NCBI GenBank assembly: GCA_037447605.1 | Contig: CM074815.1 | Location: 1,195,339 to 1,230,654 of the forward strand | Source: Zygnema circumcarinatum | Taxonomy: Eukaryota; Streptophyta; Zygnematophyceae; Zygnematales; Zygnemataceae | Reading direction: 5' to 3' | Length of the DNA: 35,316 nucleotides | In this document: positions 15,906 to 32,614 of the stretch, piece after piece | How positions within the stretch are numbered: position 1 is the stretch's first letter | Layout of the letters: every line of letters starts with the position of its first letter | Notes under the pieces: model-generated | The model's database searches: none | What the model was told of the DNA's origin: nothing | What the model saw: the letters and a program-made list of their open reading frames with translations, nothing else | Translations under genes and position numbers: made by a program

Positions 15906-16956
15906 AATCGGAATATTTGGAATCGGTCCGAAGCGGCCAAACTCTTCCCTCTGCCGCCACTCGCATGCAGTACAGGAGTCGTCTGGTCTGTGGAACGCCG
16001 CTGCAGGAAGGAGCAGGCGGAAGGCTTTGAAAGTTAATTAAAATAATAAAAAAAAAGAACTAATCAAGGGAGTCTTTTGCGCTTAGCCTGCTTCTGCTGT
16101 AGCTCCGCAAAAGAGTCTGCAATGCCTCTTCAAGAGCACGGCAACCTTCAAAGTGCGAACACCGGGGGAGACTAAGGCCCCCTCCAGAGGCATCCGCGGA
16201 TCCGCCCCTGGTTGGTAACCTGTATGCAACTCTCACCCTATCACGAATTGATTTTATTTTTCCTTCATTTTTCACACTATAATCTGGTTTCATATTCGTT
16301 ATTTCTCCGGAAAAAATCCGTAAAATGTCCTCATATTGTTGCTTGCTCACAACTCCCTCGTAAAAGCATGCGCGCAAATCGGAAAACTTTCGGTGAATAC
16401 ATTAAACCGTAATTGAGGGTTGTAAGGATTTTCGATTACTGCAACCTTCAAAATTTCAAATACACGGGCAGAAACCCCTTGTCCTAAGCAGTACAACTCG
16501 TTTCTTTGCTGGATTCTATGACCAAAAATGCTCGATTAAGTTTCGCTGACGAAGGGTGAAGGCTTCAAACATAATCACATTTTCTGCGAATAATTCGGTT
16601 TGATGCCATCAACAATCGCGAAGTCATGGCAGGAAATGCGCCGTTAGAATGGAGCTTGTTATTGGCCTAATAATGCAGGAGTTAAAAGAGTTATAAAGCT
16701 TAATGGCGACGTAAGTTGTTATGTGTAGATCAGGAACATAGCAAGCGAGCCTGCAGCAGGCATCGCTGTGGTTCACATCCCTAGGCGGCCGTTTTGGCCA
16801 TCGAAAGTTGTAATGATGTTGTGAAGCACACATGCCAAAAGAAAGTATTGAGAAAAGAAGTGTAAACCATTTCAAACAAATATATTGAATTTTTTTTCTA
16901 GTTTGAACAACCTCCCACTTCTGAAATGTCACTCGCACCATTGCCTTGGAAGTATT
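15906..16956. other. Spacer downstream of GH1 B, no gene seen
   Basis: This is a mostly unique AT-rich region that should include the 3' UTR of the minus-strand GH1 gene ending at 16957. The open frames on either strand are short and unrecognisable. Confidence 0.5.
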
Positions 16957-22151
<5,195 letters not shown>

Positions 22152-23060
22152 CAGATCCGACCCTTTGGCTTCGCTCGCAAAGCGTACAATCTTGCTCGTC
22201 CCACGCGGCCTTTTTATGCGCGCGATTAGCGGAAGATCTCGGCCGCCGATGTCGACAGGTGGTGGACAGTGACGGCTGGCAGCCGTCGATCTCGCACGCC
22301 TCCCCTCGCGGTCCGCGCTTTGAGGGTGTCGCCGCCGGTTGCGGATCGCATGTCGGTCGTCGAAAGGACAAGAAAGCGGCATTGATCTCACGATGGCGAT
22401 GATGCCATAAAATGTACATGGAACCACGAGGAGCTGGTCGCAATGGACCTTAGGACAAGAAAAAGGCTAAGAGCGGAAAGCTACGCATAGGCTCAACAAC
22501 GCAGGCCTCCATCAAAGCAGTCGCGAAAGTCACATCGCGCGGAGGGAGGGAGGGAGGGAAGGCCACCGACACGGCCACCAACAACCGCGGCTTCACGCCG
22601 AAGTAGCGGAGCAGCGAGGAGGACAGCAACGCTGAAGAGCGACGGAAATGCGCTATCGATAAAAAGTAGTGAGGATTGATCGCTAGGAGAGGAGGGCTTT
22701 CGGGGCCGTGCGCGCATCTCCAAGGAGCGATCGATGGGCGCACGTACGTACGCAAAAGCGAAAGAAGGAAGGCATCCAAACGGGCGTCGAGGCACAACCA
22801 GAAATCTCAACAACCGTAGAAACAAACTCGTCGGCCGAGTCACGTCGCGACGGGCATATGCGCGGTCCTTGCGAGGGCTGCATCGCCTTCATGGTGCGCG
22901 GCACGACGGGGCGGATCGGGCCACAACACAACATCCCCAAACATGCGTCGAGCAGCGCCGCCCAAGAGGAGGAAGGGCCGAATCAGGACGAACTCCGAGT
23001 TTGCTCGTCCGTACTCCGCGCGTCGTCCGTACTCCCGAAAGCTTGTACAGTACAGTCAGC
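22152..23060. other. Upstream region of GH1 B, no gene seen
   Basis: This is GC-rich sequence with many CG dinucleotides and several overlapping open frames on both strands, as expected by chance at this composition. It probably contains the GH1 B promoter. I see no clear TATA box or protein similarity. Confidence 0.4.
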
Positions 23061-23061
23061 A

Positions 23062-23080
23062 GTCCTCATATTTTCCACCC
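23062..23080 (-). repeat. Inverted partner of the 680-698 motif
   Basis: This is the exact reverse complement of the 19 bases at 680-698. It is flanked by TGTACAG on its right and TGTACAGTACAGTCAGC on its left, which resemble the GTACAG-rich sequence beside the first copy. Confidence 0.6.
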
Positions 23081-23147
23081 TGTACAGTGCGTCCCCAAGA
23101 AATTCGCCCCGATTTTGCCGATACCACCTTTTTGTACGGTAACTCTG

Positions 23148-23255
23148 TGTTAGCCGTACTACCCGTACTATCCGTACCCATAAAACCCCAAAACCCTACA
23201 AACCGTACTAGCCGTACCTGCCGTACTTTCCGTACTTGCTGTACTAGCCGTTACG
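23148..23255. repeat. CCGTACT minisatellite
   Basis: Repeated CCGTAC at 8-11 base spacing (for example GCCGTACTACCCGTACTATC). A telomere-like ACCCTACAAACC interrupts it. No coding signal. Confidence 0.8.
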
Positions 23256-23704
23256 GGCTTGTAGCGTAACGGAGCTGCGTTCGACGGATTTGCGTCAGTT
23301 CAATTGTACGTGACATATGCCTCTTCCGTGTCACGGATCAACGGAATCCAGGAGCTGCCAACGGAGATTGAGAGAAGGCGGCGCCATGCGTTGGCGGTCC
23401 ACGGAACGGCACACTATCCAGCAAGGCGCACTCGGGAACACCGCCTAAGGCCGCCAATTATCATTCGTTGACCTATCCGAAGGCTCCACGTAGTCAGTCA
23501 GGCCTCTTAGTGGGCAGTTGGCCAATCAGAGGCTGTCACTGCTAAGGCTCAAGATCTATTGTCAGTGTTAAGTAGATGGGATGTCAGTGATGCTTGTTTG
23601 TCTTTTAGTGCTGGGCTTAGTATTTGTATTTGCTGTGTGGTTTGTTGTCTTGTTCTTCTTTCTTCTTTTCCTTCCTCTTCAGTTACAGCAACAGATGCTA
23701 AGTA

Positions 23705-23766
23705 AGAGAGTGAGAGAGAGAGAGTTCCATGCCATAGATAGAGAGAGAGAGAGAGAGAGAGAAAGA
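23705..23766. repeat. (GA)n microsatellite, two blocks
   Basis: GAGAGA runs at 23710-23723 and 23740-23766 are separated by TTCCATGCCATAGATA. They sit in a T-rich/GA-rich stretch that resembles an LTR or UTR. The long frame over it is low-complexity. Confidence 0.85.
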
Positions 23767-23853
23767 GTCTTCTTGCTGATAGCATTTAGACGTCCCATTC
23801 AGCCCAGTTAGACAAAGATTTCAGTGAGAAGACAATTTCATTGTAATGACATT

Positions 23854-23876
23854 CCCCAGCCAACCGCTGGCTGGGG
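23854..23876. repeat. 9-bp GC-rich hairpin before repeat copy 2
   Basis: CCCCAGCCA and TGGCTGGGG enclose a 5-base loop. It lies about 55 bases before the start of the region shared with the window start, so it may belong to the same repeat, whose corresponding part at copy 1 is outside the window. Confidence 0.6.
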
Positions 23877-23929
23877 TGAGTTTCCAAAATACCACCTTTA
23901 TCTAAGTTGTGTCCTGTTTTCCCTCTGCT

Positions 23930-24280
23930 GTCACTATGCCAAGCCCCTATCTTGCTCTATCCTGCCTTGCATTACTCTCAATGACCAATGATCACTAGAA
24001 GCCTAGCTAAGAGACTAGCCAAGTAGAGGACAGGGAAGAGGGTCCCCAAGGAAGGGCTCTTTACGGATCAAGTCCAGCCGCCCGGTGAGCGTCTTGGAAT
24101 CCACTGCGATGCCATTTAGCGGCGTACCTCACGAATCCCGGATCACGGCTACATCTTTGGCAGGCGATTACAGTACCACCCCAACCCTCGTCGATTCCGG
24201 CGCGGGCCCTTTCGGGTGGCTACGAAGCATCTGAAACTGCTTCGGCAATCTCCTTTTAACCCCGCTTATCTTGGTATGGG
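23930..24280 (+). repeat. Diverged interspersed repeat, copy 2
   Basis: Direct repeat of 1-350. The ATG and the frame ITRSLAKRLA are kept, but a TAG follows shortly. With copy 1 it brackets the whole three-gene block. It could be the leader and gag start of an LTR element whose 5' LTR would lie at about 23.56-23.93 kb; I cannot define such an LTR. Confidence 0.7.
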
Positions 24281-26185
24281 CTGAAGGTTTTGCGGTCCGC
24301 GTACCTTGATACGTGAAATTGCCCGATCTGTGACCCGTGTGCGGCCGCCATAGATGGCGCAACAAGAGACAACCGAATCTTAAAGTATTGGTGGAGACTT
24401 GGGACCTCAAGAAGAAACAGGCGATCAATCAGGGCCGGATTGATTTCGAGAGGAAGAAGCGGTCGAGAGAAAGGTAAAGATGGGCATCACGAAGAGAACC
24501 CTTATCGGTCGGCTTTACACTTGGCGGTCCGAGTCGATTGAGGGACTGCGGCGACTCCATCTAGGCGGTGATGGCCATAAACTTCATTTGTGATATGCCT
24601 GCCGGGATGATCCAAACTGCGGCTGCCCGGTCGGTTTATCCGCGGCGCGGTCCGCGTGAAGAGAGGAATTAAGATTCCAGAGCACGAGGTCCCCACGCGT
24701 ACGGACCGCGGAACCCGCGGGATCTCGGTCCGGATAACCCCTACTTTGCACCGGGGAGTCCGCGAAGCCTGCCCGGCGCGATCTTTTCTACAATGATGAG
24801 GATTCCTCGAAGACACCCTCACCTGCGGCGTTCACAGCGTACCCATCCGGCGACCCGGGCGGCGACTTGGGGGCAAGAGGCGGGGACGATGCAAGGACCC
24901 TCCGGCTTTCGCACCAACCTGCGAGAGGAAGCCTTGAGGTGGAATCACGAGTTTCCAGTAAGATGGAAGGAATGATGGCCCGAAGCAATGATTCTGAAAA
25001 GAGTGAAGTGGGGATACCACGGGCATCATCACAAGAGGCTTCACCGCTGGCGAGGAAGATCTCTTTGAAGCATGGTTGAGACACCTTGAGGGAGAAGCGG
25101 TATAAGCATACACGAAGGAGGACCCGATGGATCAAAGTGGCCCTTAGAAGCCCATTTGGAAGGAGGCCGTCAGCCCGGAAATTTGTCCAAGCGGCACAAG
25201 GCGGATGTAAAGTCGGCAGCACGACCCGAGGGACACACATTCAAGCAAGCACCGGACAACGGATTTGGATCCGATCCAGTGCTTGGGCAAACCCGGCTAC
25301 ATAGAGATACTTTCTGATGATGGCGAATTTCATTTAATTCAGGCGTTTTTATGCATGGCAAATCTTGTCGAGAACTTGCGACTTTTTAAAGTTCTCACGT
25401 GGTTATGAGGCCATCGGCGAAGGATCTCCACGGATCGTGAGGCTGGCGACAACCCACGGCGGATGCCGGGGCCTTGTTGTTAGAAAGAGGCGAGGCGAAT
25501 TGAAGGATCAAGAGAGAGGCAACCGGCATATGCGACCACATTACATGAGCCTTCTGAGATCGCGGCAGATCGACTCTACCGGCGAGTTCACGAAGACCTG
25601 AGAATGGCGGTTGTATGATCACTATGCTACATCTTCTAGGAACAAGCCGTCTTTCTCCGGCATCCCTGCTCAAGACGTCCGGTCAGCCCCTGTGGTGCAG
25701 CCTCTGGCCATAGCCAGCACGACCAAGCCCCTTCCCCTTTCTCCATACCCTCATGATCCTGCACGACCCATTGAGCCGGCGGTGAATCCTCACATACGGA
25801 TGTTTCTCGTCGGGATGTCGGGCTCCTTATTCGATCGCACGCGAAGAGAGGCTGCGGCGGGGCGATCTGGCGGCGTCGGATAGCGAGCAGGGGAGTTCCG
25901 GCGTCGTCTTGCACTGCGGCTGAATCATAATCAGCGTGCGTGCGGACATAGACTGCACCTGCAGCCGAGATCCACGGGACATGATGCGTGTGTGCATCAG
26001 GAACTCTCAAGTAGAGAGGCGAGAAAGGGGAAAGCGTGCTTGAGGGAAACTCACTGGAGAATTAAGCCTTCGTGGATATGCTCGGCTACTCCCGCACCGC
26101 CGAGATCTCGGCTCCCTTTTAAGCAGCCTCCACTCCTTCACCGCTTACGGCATCACCCAGCGTCCACTTTATCCACACGCACCCC
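24281..26185. other. GC-rich decayed sequence, no gene recognised
   Basis: Many overlapping short frames on both strands and no long continuous one. The composition (many CGG/CCG words) resembles the retroelement remnants further right, so old mobile DNA is likely, but no domain is readable. Confidence 0.4.
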
Positions 26186-26689
26186 ATGGACTCCCCTTCC
26201 CTGACAAACACATTGGGTGCTGAGCCCGATCCTGCTGCCCGCTCACGCACTGCCCAGATTGCCGCGGCATTACAACCGGCTTGGTCCGAATCCCCCATCA
26301 CTTCTGAAGAGGGTGCTCAAGCCCGGATTGCCGAGATTGCAAATGCCTTGCGCAGGCTCCCTGTCAACCAAAGTGATCCTCATTCACATCCACTTTGCCC
26401 GTTTCCTCCCTACTTGAGTGTCAGCGAAGCCGAAAACTCCTTTGGCAAACTCACCGATGCGCCACCTGTCAGGAGAACTTGGGTCCTCCCTCCTTCCCTG
26501 GTCATCCATTGGGATCCTTTGAGGAAATTGGCGATCTCAATGAGGAGGCAGAGCGGTGGCCAGCGACGAGGCGAAACACCGGCGGAAGAGATGCCACATC
26601 AACCCTCCCCCATCGCCCTCGGGCTGACCCGTTCTACCCGGGCTGACCCGACCCGGCGACCAACCCCGACGGATGGCCTCTCCGATTGA
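26186..26689 (+). pseudogene. Possible gag N-terminal remnant
   Basis: A 167-codon frame starts MDSPSLTNTLGAEPDPAAR and contains an Ala/Ile/Arg-rich helix-like stretch (ARIAEIANALRRLP). It precedes a broken gypsy pol on the same strand by about 1.4 kb, which would fit a gag position. It carries no zinc knuckle or diagnostic motif, and a chance frame in GC-rich DNA is a real alternative. Confidence 0.3.
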
Positions 26690-27017
26690 ACGCATGGTTC
26701 ATCAACTCATAGAACAAGGCTAAGATAGGCATTACGCTATCCTGATTGATGCAAGCTGGTTCGAGTCTTCGCCGTAGTTCGAAGAGGCTGGCCAGGCAGT
26801 CTGAAAGCCACCTACTTGACGCTCCGGTTCTATGGCATCTCCCTCGGACGTCCCTGCGCCCGGTAGATATCCACCACGGCGGCGCCTCCTCGGACCGATT
26901 ACGCTCTCCCGCCATCCTCCTACCATGGGATTGAGATCCTCCCTCACGATCCCACACCCAGCGTCGCGAATCATTGTCGATGTATGGCTCAGCGGACATC
27001 GGCAAAACCATGATCAT

Positions 27018-27323
27018 TGTAGCGAAGCAAGCTATACATACATTGTATGGCACAGTACTTACATCCCATGGTTGCCTTTTAATGGTAAAGCAGCGAAATT
27101 GTAGATGTAGGAGGTCTTGTGTTCAAACCTTGCAGTAGGCGGGTTTGTTACATTGGTATCAGAGCCAGTGCCCGGTATTTGTAATCCACCCTAAAAACAG
27201 TGATCTCGAGGCATGATGCGGGAGCATGAAATGCGGGGGTATCCACGCTGATTACTTTACCATTAAAAGCAGCAGCGGATGTAAATCTTAGAGCGTACAG
27301 CGGATGTATAGCGTTTGGCTACA
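27018..27323 (+). mobile_element. Rearranged TRIM: LTR + PBS + inverted LTR piece
   Basis: 27018-27152 is a complete 135-bp LTR (TGTAGC...GTTACA) related to those at 32620-33092. TTGGTATCAGAGCC follows at once (27153-27166), a primer-binding site for initiator Met tRNA. About 40 bases of internal sequence (TGCCCGGTATTTGTAATCC...) match the other element. Then, instead of a second direct LTR, the first half of an LTR appears inverted (about 27240-27323, ending GGCTACA). A B-box-like GTTCAAACC is at 27121-27129. No flanking duplication is visible, so this is a rearranged or recombined copy. Confidence 0.75.
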
Positions 27324-28039
27324 TTGACCACGGGAACCATGCTGCTTGGCGATTACATCCAAGCTTTGTGATAGAGGCTGCGAGGGGTTAAAGTTAGCGG
27401 ACAAGACACTTTCGAGCCCATTCCCCGATATGTGGGGGTTGAAGGGAGCTTACATGAAGGACTGGGCAGCGCCCAAGTGGTCATCAGTCTTGGCGAGATG
27501 GGAGCCGCGATTGTAACAACTGCCCCACTAGCGGTACGAGCGTCTAAGAGATTGAAGAGAGAGAGAAGGAGAGAAGGAGAGAGAGAGAGGCGTGAGCTCA
27601 ATCTTTGGTACAAAAACTCGGATGGTCTCCCGTCGAGGCGCCCGATCCCCTTAAGCTCCCCAGTTGAACCCCTGCATGGAGGGCCAGGAGAGGCCTTGTC
27701 AGAGCCGCGGCGTGGCGAGATCCTTAACCGAGTTGTAATTTGAGACAAGCGCGTGGTCTACGCCCATCTCCGCGAGGCGTCGTGACAGCCAGCCCGTCGT
27801 CTTGACGGCGCCGCGGCCTAGAAATGCAGCGGTCCCGGACTGTCGGCTCCACGTCCGTCTGTCTGGGGCCGGTGCCTGCCAATCAAAAAGATGCGCCCGC
27901 GTCTAAAATTGTATGCCGCCCAGAAGCGGCGCTTCCGGCATCTTGGCGTAGCGGCTAAATCTCGGCGGGAGGATGGTAATAATAAAGTCGCGTCCATTGC
28001 ACATGCGGGCGACCCGTCTGATCAAAGAGATCCTTTGAT
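27324..28039. other. No gene seen
   Basis: GC-rich sequence with a short GAGAGAAGGAGAGAAGG stretch near 27560. No recognisable domain was found. Given its neighbours, it is probably part of the decayed gypsy element. Confidence 0.4.
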
Positions 28040-28200
28040 CACTTGCGAGTAGTCGCGGTCGTATTTGGCCCGAACACTATTATCCTGGCAGGCTCGAATT
28101 GGCTCATCGCGATAGAGCACAAATCGACTTTGCTACATGTCAAGCGCACTTGCTCTGGCGTGGGGACGGTACGCTCCTTCCCCATCATCCTGAGTCACTT
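28040..28200 (+). pseudogene. Decayed gypsy protease tail
   Basis: One frame reads NTIILAGSNWL and, after a shift, the next reads RDRAQIDFATCQAHL. Together these follow the end of a retropepsin, where gypsy elements have an Ile-Leu-Gly-x-x-Trp-Leu motif followed by x-x-Ile-Asp-Phe. The catalytic part upstream is not readable. It belongs with the pol remnant that follows. Confidence 0.5.
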
Positions 28201-28539
28201 ACCACCTCAGCCTTCCCCAAAGCGCCCACGCGCGGCGCGGGTCTCTACGAGGAGATCACCATGTACCGGCCGATTACGGCGGCCCCGATTCTTCTCGCTG
28301 GATGGCCAATTCCGATCTCTGGAAATGGCGAGACTCCCCTCCTTCTTCTCGAGTCGGCTCTCGGTGCGTCGGCCAGGAGAAGCGTACGCCAGTCTTGTCG
28401 CACCCGGCTTTCCCCGTGAGACCAGCCGTGATGAGGTGAAATTTTGGAAATAGAGAGGCGGGAATGCGATTGAGACTGCGATCTGGGGGCAGGTGACATT
28501 CCCAACTCACGCCAAGTCTTTGCGCCCGAGAATCACTGG

Positions 28540-30242
28540 ATTTTGTACGACATTCACTTTCGACATCGGCAAGACTCACTTGATTTGGAGCACCGCGTCG
28601 ATGGGGGGATGCGCCTCGGTGATGACCACGACTCCACTACCCGGCTTTTGGCCCGTACCCGGCCGGCAGTGTCAGGCGGCCAGTCTCGGCGGAAACGTGG
28701 TACGCGGATGTTAGAGCAGGAGGGCGGGCCGGCCAGATTACGCCCCAGCCGGGATGGCACACTCCGCTACTGTGGTGACTATGAGGCGCGGTACCATAAC
28801 GGACGAAGTGGGGATCCTTATCACGTTACGGATGTGGACTGATTTCTCTCACGGCGTCTCCCACTAGGGCCGATGGTTCTCGACGCGGACATCGCGAAAG
28901 TCGCCTGGCGATTCCCTGCGGCAGGCCCGTTATTTGCAAAACGGGGCTTACGCAGCTTGGCGCTTTGTGCGTGGGCCCGATTACTTCCGTTGAGGGCTCA
29001 AGAATTCCGGTCGGACTACGGCGCACAGCCAGCAGTGTTACATTTTATGGTACCTTACCGAACCTTCGTGGATGATGCCTCCCTCCACAGCAAGGACTGG
29101 TCCTCCCACCTGCAACACATTGACCAAGTCCTCCAACAGCTCATCAGTGCGCGTTTGAAGATTGCACCTAAAGTGCAAATGGGGCCATCGGGAGATCACC
29201 TATCTCGGCACCGCTGCATCAATGGCCTGAAACCATCACTCACAAGATCAAGCGACACCTTATGCCGCATTCCACGTAACTCCTCATCACCTCACCAAGT
29301 CTTTGGGACCTCACCTCATTCTATCGCCGCTCATCATATTATGCCCTTATCGCTACGGCCCCTACATGCCTGGAGAAGCACGGAGTCCACTACGAACGGA
29401 GCCGAGCGCCAGATCCGCCTTCCCTGTGCGCTCAAGAGTGCCTTCTCGTGCCTTTATTCAGACACCGACCCCACCCTGCCCAATTATCATCGGGACACGC
29501 CGACCGGAGTCGACGCGCTTTGGGGCAAAGGGCTACCAAGCCTCGATGGGGAACACCGGCCGCTATGCTATAGCCGGGTTTGTCTCGTGGAACCCCAGAC
29601 CAAGTACGCCCCCCACCGAGGAGAGGCCGGCTATCCTCCTGCACCCTCGAGTAGTTCAAGCTTTCACTGCCTACCAGCCCGCTATCATCCGGATCGACCA
29701 CATGCTCCCTCACCGGCCGCACATTATGGCTACCCTACGCCCTAAGTTTGCACCATGGGTGTTGAAGTTGGAGGTGTACAATGTACTCAAAGTCACTCAC
29801 CGTCCCGGCCGTAGTCACGGCAATGCTGATGGCCTCAGTCGCAATCCCTCGGCTCCCCTCCTCTGCCACGATCCGGCCGTTCTTGAACCCATCCCTCCAC
29901 CCACCCTCCTGAACCCTGAGCATCTTCCCATTGAGATCTTTATTGCAGAGCAAGACTTACATGAGGTCATATTCGCAGATGGAATTATCGATATTCCGGC
30001 CACGGCCACCACCCTCCATCGCTGGCAAGACCCTGACTTCACCCACGGCCACCCCCATGCGGATCCGTGGGAACTCCTCATGGACGACGATGGTGAAAAT
30101 CCCTTTCTTCCTCCCCATTTCCCCAGCGCCAATGACGTCCATTCCGACTCCTCCCTTCAGCCACGCCATGACTCAAGACGCCGCCTCTTTGTCACTCTGA
30201 CACCTAGAGGGTTTCACGCCTCCGCCAAGGCTGAAATTCTCT
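28540..30242 (+). pseudogene. Decayed Ty3/gypsy pol (reverse transcriptase and RNase H), element 1
   Basis: Fragments appear in order but in several frames. SRDGTLRYCGDY near 28748 corresponds to the RT motif around the first catalytic aspartate. TFVDDASLHSKDWSSHL (about 29062-29112) is the Y/F-x-DD box, followed by HIDQVLQQLISARLKIAP. A degenerate connection region follows, then FTAYQPAIIR and the RNase H end VTHRPGRSHGNADGLSR at about 29795-29845. Frameshifts and stops separate these parts, so it is dead. About 140 acidic, proline-rich residues follow RNase H to 30259 without any integrase signature. The lineage differs from element 2 to the right. Confidence 0.8.
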
Positions 30243-30506
30243 CGGCCGATGATGACTGATGCATTCCTCACCTCCCTCCGCCTTCCCCTGCTCCATTCCC
30301 TACCGAGCGATGGAAATTCTCGACGCCGCCCACTCCATTCCCAACCCCGCAGGCTTCCACCTCTTACGTATAGGAAGATGGTGGCCCCTCAAGGTGAGCG
30401 CTACGGCTGGCTCCGGGCTTTCCATGGCGCGTGAGCCGCTACATTGAAACTCGCACTGGCCGCTAACGCGGTAAGCGCCAGAAAGGAACGCTACGTAGCC
30501 ACCTCT

Positions 30507-30988
30507 AAGGGGAAAGGGGTGTTGGATTCCGCCACGCCCTGATCCTTTAATTCTCCGGCTGGCCCGCCCGCATGCTAACTAAGCACTGGCGGTGGCCGGA
30601 TACTGCTGTCGCATCATAAGGCCGCTGCTGCTGTAGGGATCCGACCGTAGTACCGACAAAGAGTATGGGCGCCATTGCTGCCGCTGGGCGCGGCGCCAAG
30701 GGAATGCGGCGAAGCATTCGTATTTGCAGCAGGCCACCTCTCGACCCATGCAGTCGAGAGGGACACGTGGCGCTTTGCCATTGACAACCGCCTAACTTCC
30801 ATGCCGGGTGAGGTTCAACGGGGAAGCGATAGGGGCGAGTGGGTGACCGCCGCCACCCAACCAACATACCGCATACGGGTTGCATCGCCCGTCCGGGCTG
30901 CTCCCCACTCGAGAGCTCTCTCTCTCTCGTTTCCTTTGTCAACTCGGCACCGCCGCACGGGCCTAAGGGCCAGGGATTTCTCGTGACA
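30507..30988 (+). mobile_element. Polypurine tract and putative LTR
   Basis: AAGGGGAAAGGGG (30507-30519) directly precedes TGTTGGATTCCGCC. A matching end CTCGTGACA at 30988 would give a 469-bp LTR of TGT...ACA form. The polypurine tract makes it the 3' LTR of element 1, whose pol ends just upstream. However, element 2's gag begins only a few tens of bases later, so it might also serve as element 2's 5' LTR. I found no second copy in the window to prove its borders. Confidence 0.5.
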
Positions 30989-31003
30989 TTTGCATCGTGA
31001 GCA

Positions 31004-32181
31004 GTGTTTTCTTTCTTTTGGGAAGGGAACCCGCCGGGTCATGGTGACCCCACTCGCCGGGCCGGAGGGGACCCGGGGCCCTCGGGGCCGCCACCTCCAC
31101 CACCCGTCCCCCGGGACGAGGTGATGGAGGAGAACTCGGAGACTGCGGCCGTCCCCATGGAGGGGCCCAGTCCCGAGCCCACGGATGACCAAGGTCATCC
31201 GGTGACTGCTGCCCCTTTCCCCGCGTCACCGGAGCCGCTGGCTCCGGCAGAATCCGCCGATCCCATGATCGGGCCCACATCACTTCGGCGCCTCACATTT
31301 AGCTAGAAGAAAGATCAATTTAGCCGAGCGGATGTGGGCAGTAAAGAAGGCCGCCACCATGGCCCTCGACGCAGGTGTGGGATCTACATGGAGCTCACAC
31401 GGGCCGCTTGGTGGACACGCTCCAAATGGAGTTCCGGGGCCTTTCGGACAGGCTCCGGAGGATCGAAGAAGGTATGCCTCGAACCCCCCCTCAGGCTGTA
31501 GAGGCAGTAGATGCGGCAGGTCCTGGGGAAGGGGTTAGGCACACCACCGCGGTAGCATCGTCGCTACCGGCGTCCCAACCGGCTGCCGGAAGCAGCCGGC
31601 AGAGATCTGGACCCCCTGTTGATTCAACGGGGGGGAGTCACCCCCATGGGGGTGGCGAACCACCCAGCAGTGGGGGACCCCCGTCGGGGGCAGCTGCTGG
31701 CGGCGGAGGAGATCCCAGTCCTCGGACTGCTCCTCCGCAACCTACTGAGGATGCCCGACGGAATCGGGCCAAGGTGGCCCCTCTTTCCTTTTGGGGCGAA
31801 CATCCTACCACGGACTGCTCGATTGAGCAGTGGTTGGGTCAAACGAAGGGCTACCTTCTGGCGACCAACTGTCCCCCCCTCCAGTGGGTAAGCTTTGCTT
31901 ACCCAGCACTCAGAGGAGCCGCATACCGTGTGTATGAGGGCCTCTCTGATGAGATTGGGGACGATTGGGATAAGTTCAGAGATGAACTTATCAAACACTT
32001 TGGGGCCTTGGATCCCGGCTTGGAGGCCCGGGATAAGTTTCAGAACATGGTCCAAACCGGCAGCGTCAAGCAGTTTCTGCGAGACCTGCGACAAGTGGTG
32101 CCTCAGATCACCACTCACAAGCCTGACAGGCTGAGTTTTTTCCACTGTGAATGGCCTGCCACACTCAGGAAGCAGCACTAA
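31004..32181 (+). pseudogene. Ty3/gypsy gag, element 2 (broken)
   Basis: A proline-rich frame to 31306 ends in a stop. The coiled-coil-like N-terminal region continues in another frame (LAERMWAVKKAATMALDAG near 31320, then LVDTLQMEFRGLSDRLRRIEE). From 31770 the frame reads like a retrotransposon Gag core: SFWGEHPTTDCSIEQWL, ALRGAAYRVYEGL, WDKFRDELIKHF, then FQNMVQTGSVKQFLRDLRQV. It stops at 32179, before the nucleocapsid. At least one frameshift and two stops make it non-functional. Confidence 0.75.
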
Positions 32182-32307
32182 CTCCACGGACCAAACCGCG
32201 GGGACCCCTGGCCGACTCGAAGCCAGACTTTGATGCGTACCTATTCGGGCTTGGACACCGCCCTCAAGTAGTGATGTAGATCTTCCCCACCCCGCCAGGT
32301 CGGCGAC

Positions 32308-32562
32308 GTGACGTGGTCGTGGAAGGCGATTCCTACCCTCGCCAAATCGCGTGAAAGAATAAGCTTTAAGCGTACCGAAGTGGCTGCCCGCCCACCCACT
32401 GCACGGCCGCAGAAGCTGACTCCAGAGGAAATGGAGAAGATGCAGCGGGAGAACAAGTGTTTCCGCTGCCGCAAGGAGGGGCACAAGGCCCGGGATTGCC
32501 CTCTCAACTCCAAGGACAAGAAGGGCAAGGGGCCGGAAAACCCCAACCCACCAGCAGTTTAG
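32308..32562 (+). pseudogene. Gag zinc knuckle, element 2
   Basis: The frame contains CFRCRKEGHKARDC (32458-32499), an exact C-x2-C-x4-H-x4-C knuckle, preceded by LTPEEMEKMQRENK and followed by a lysine-rich tail. It is the nucleocapsid end of the gag above, separated from it by a stop and frame change. The frame closes at 32562, about 50 bases before the TRIM insertion. Confidence 0.85.
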
Positions 32563-32614
32563 GAGTCGCTGCTGGTGGAGTAAGCAGGTTAGGGGATGGG
32601 AAGACAGTTGCCGT

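Noticed and set aside
15225-15966. Two overlapping minus-strand frames of about 207 codons
   Set aside because: Same satellite plus the TTTTTAGGG array, which reads as Lys-Thr-Leu repeats; low-complexity artefact.
22450-23142. Several overlapping 80-145 codon frames upstream of GH1 B
   Set aside because: GC-rich, CG-dense sequence open in many frames by chance; no similarity, no splice continuity.
27153-27166. Primer-binding site of the large gypsy element 1
   Set aside because: It sits directly after a 135-bp LTR of the TRIM family and is shared with the TRIM at 32.6-33.1 kb, so it belongs to that family.
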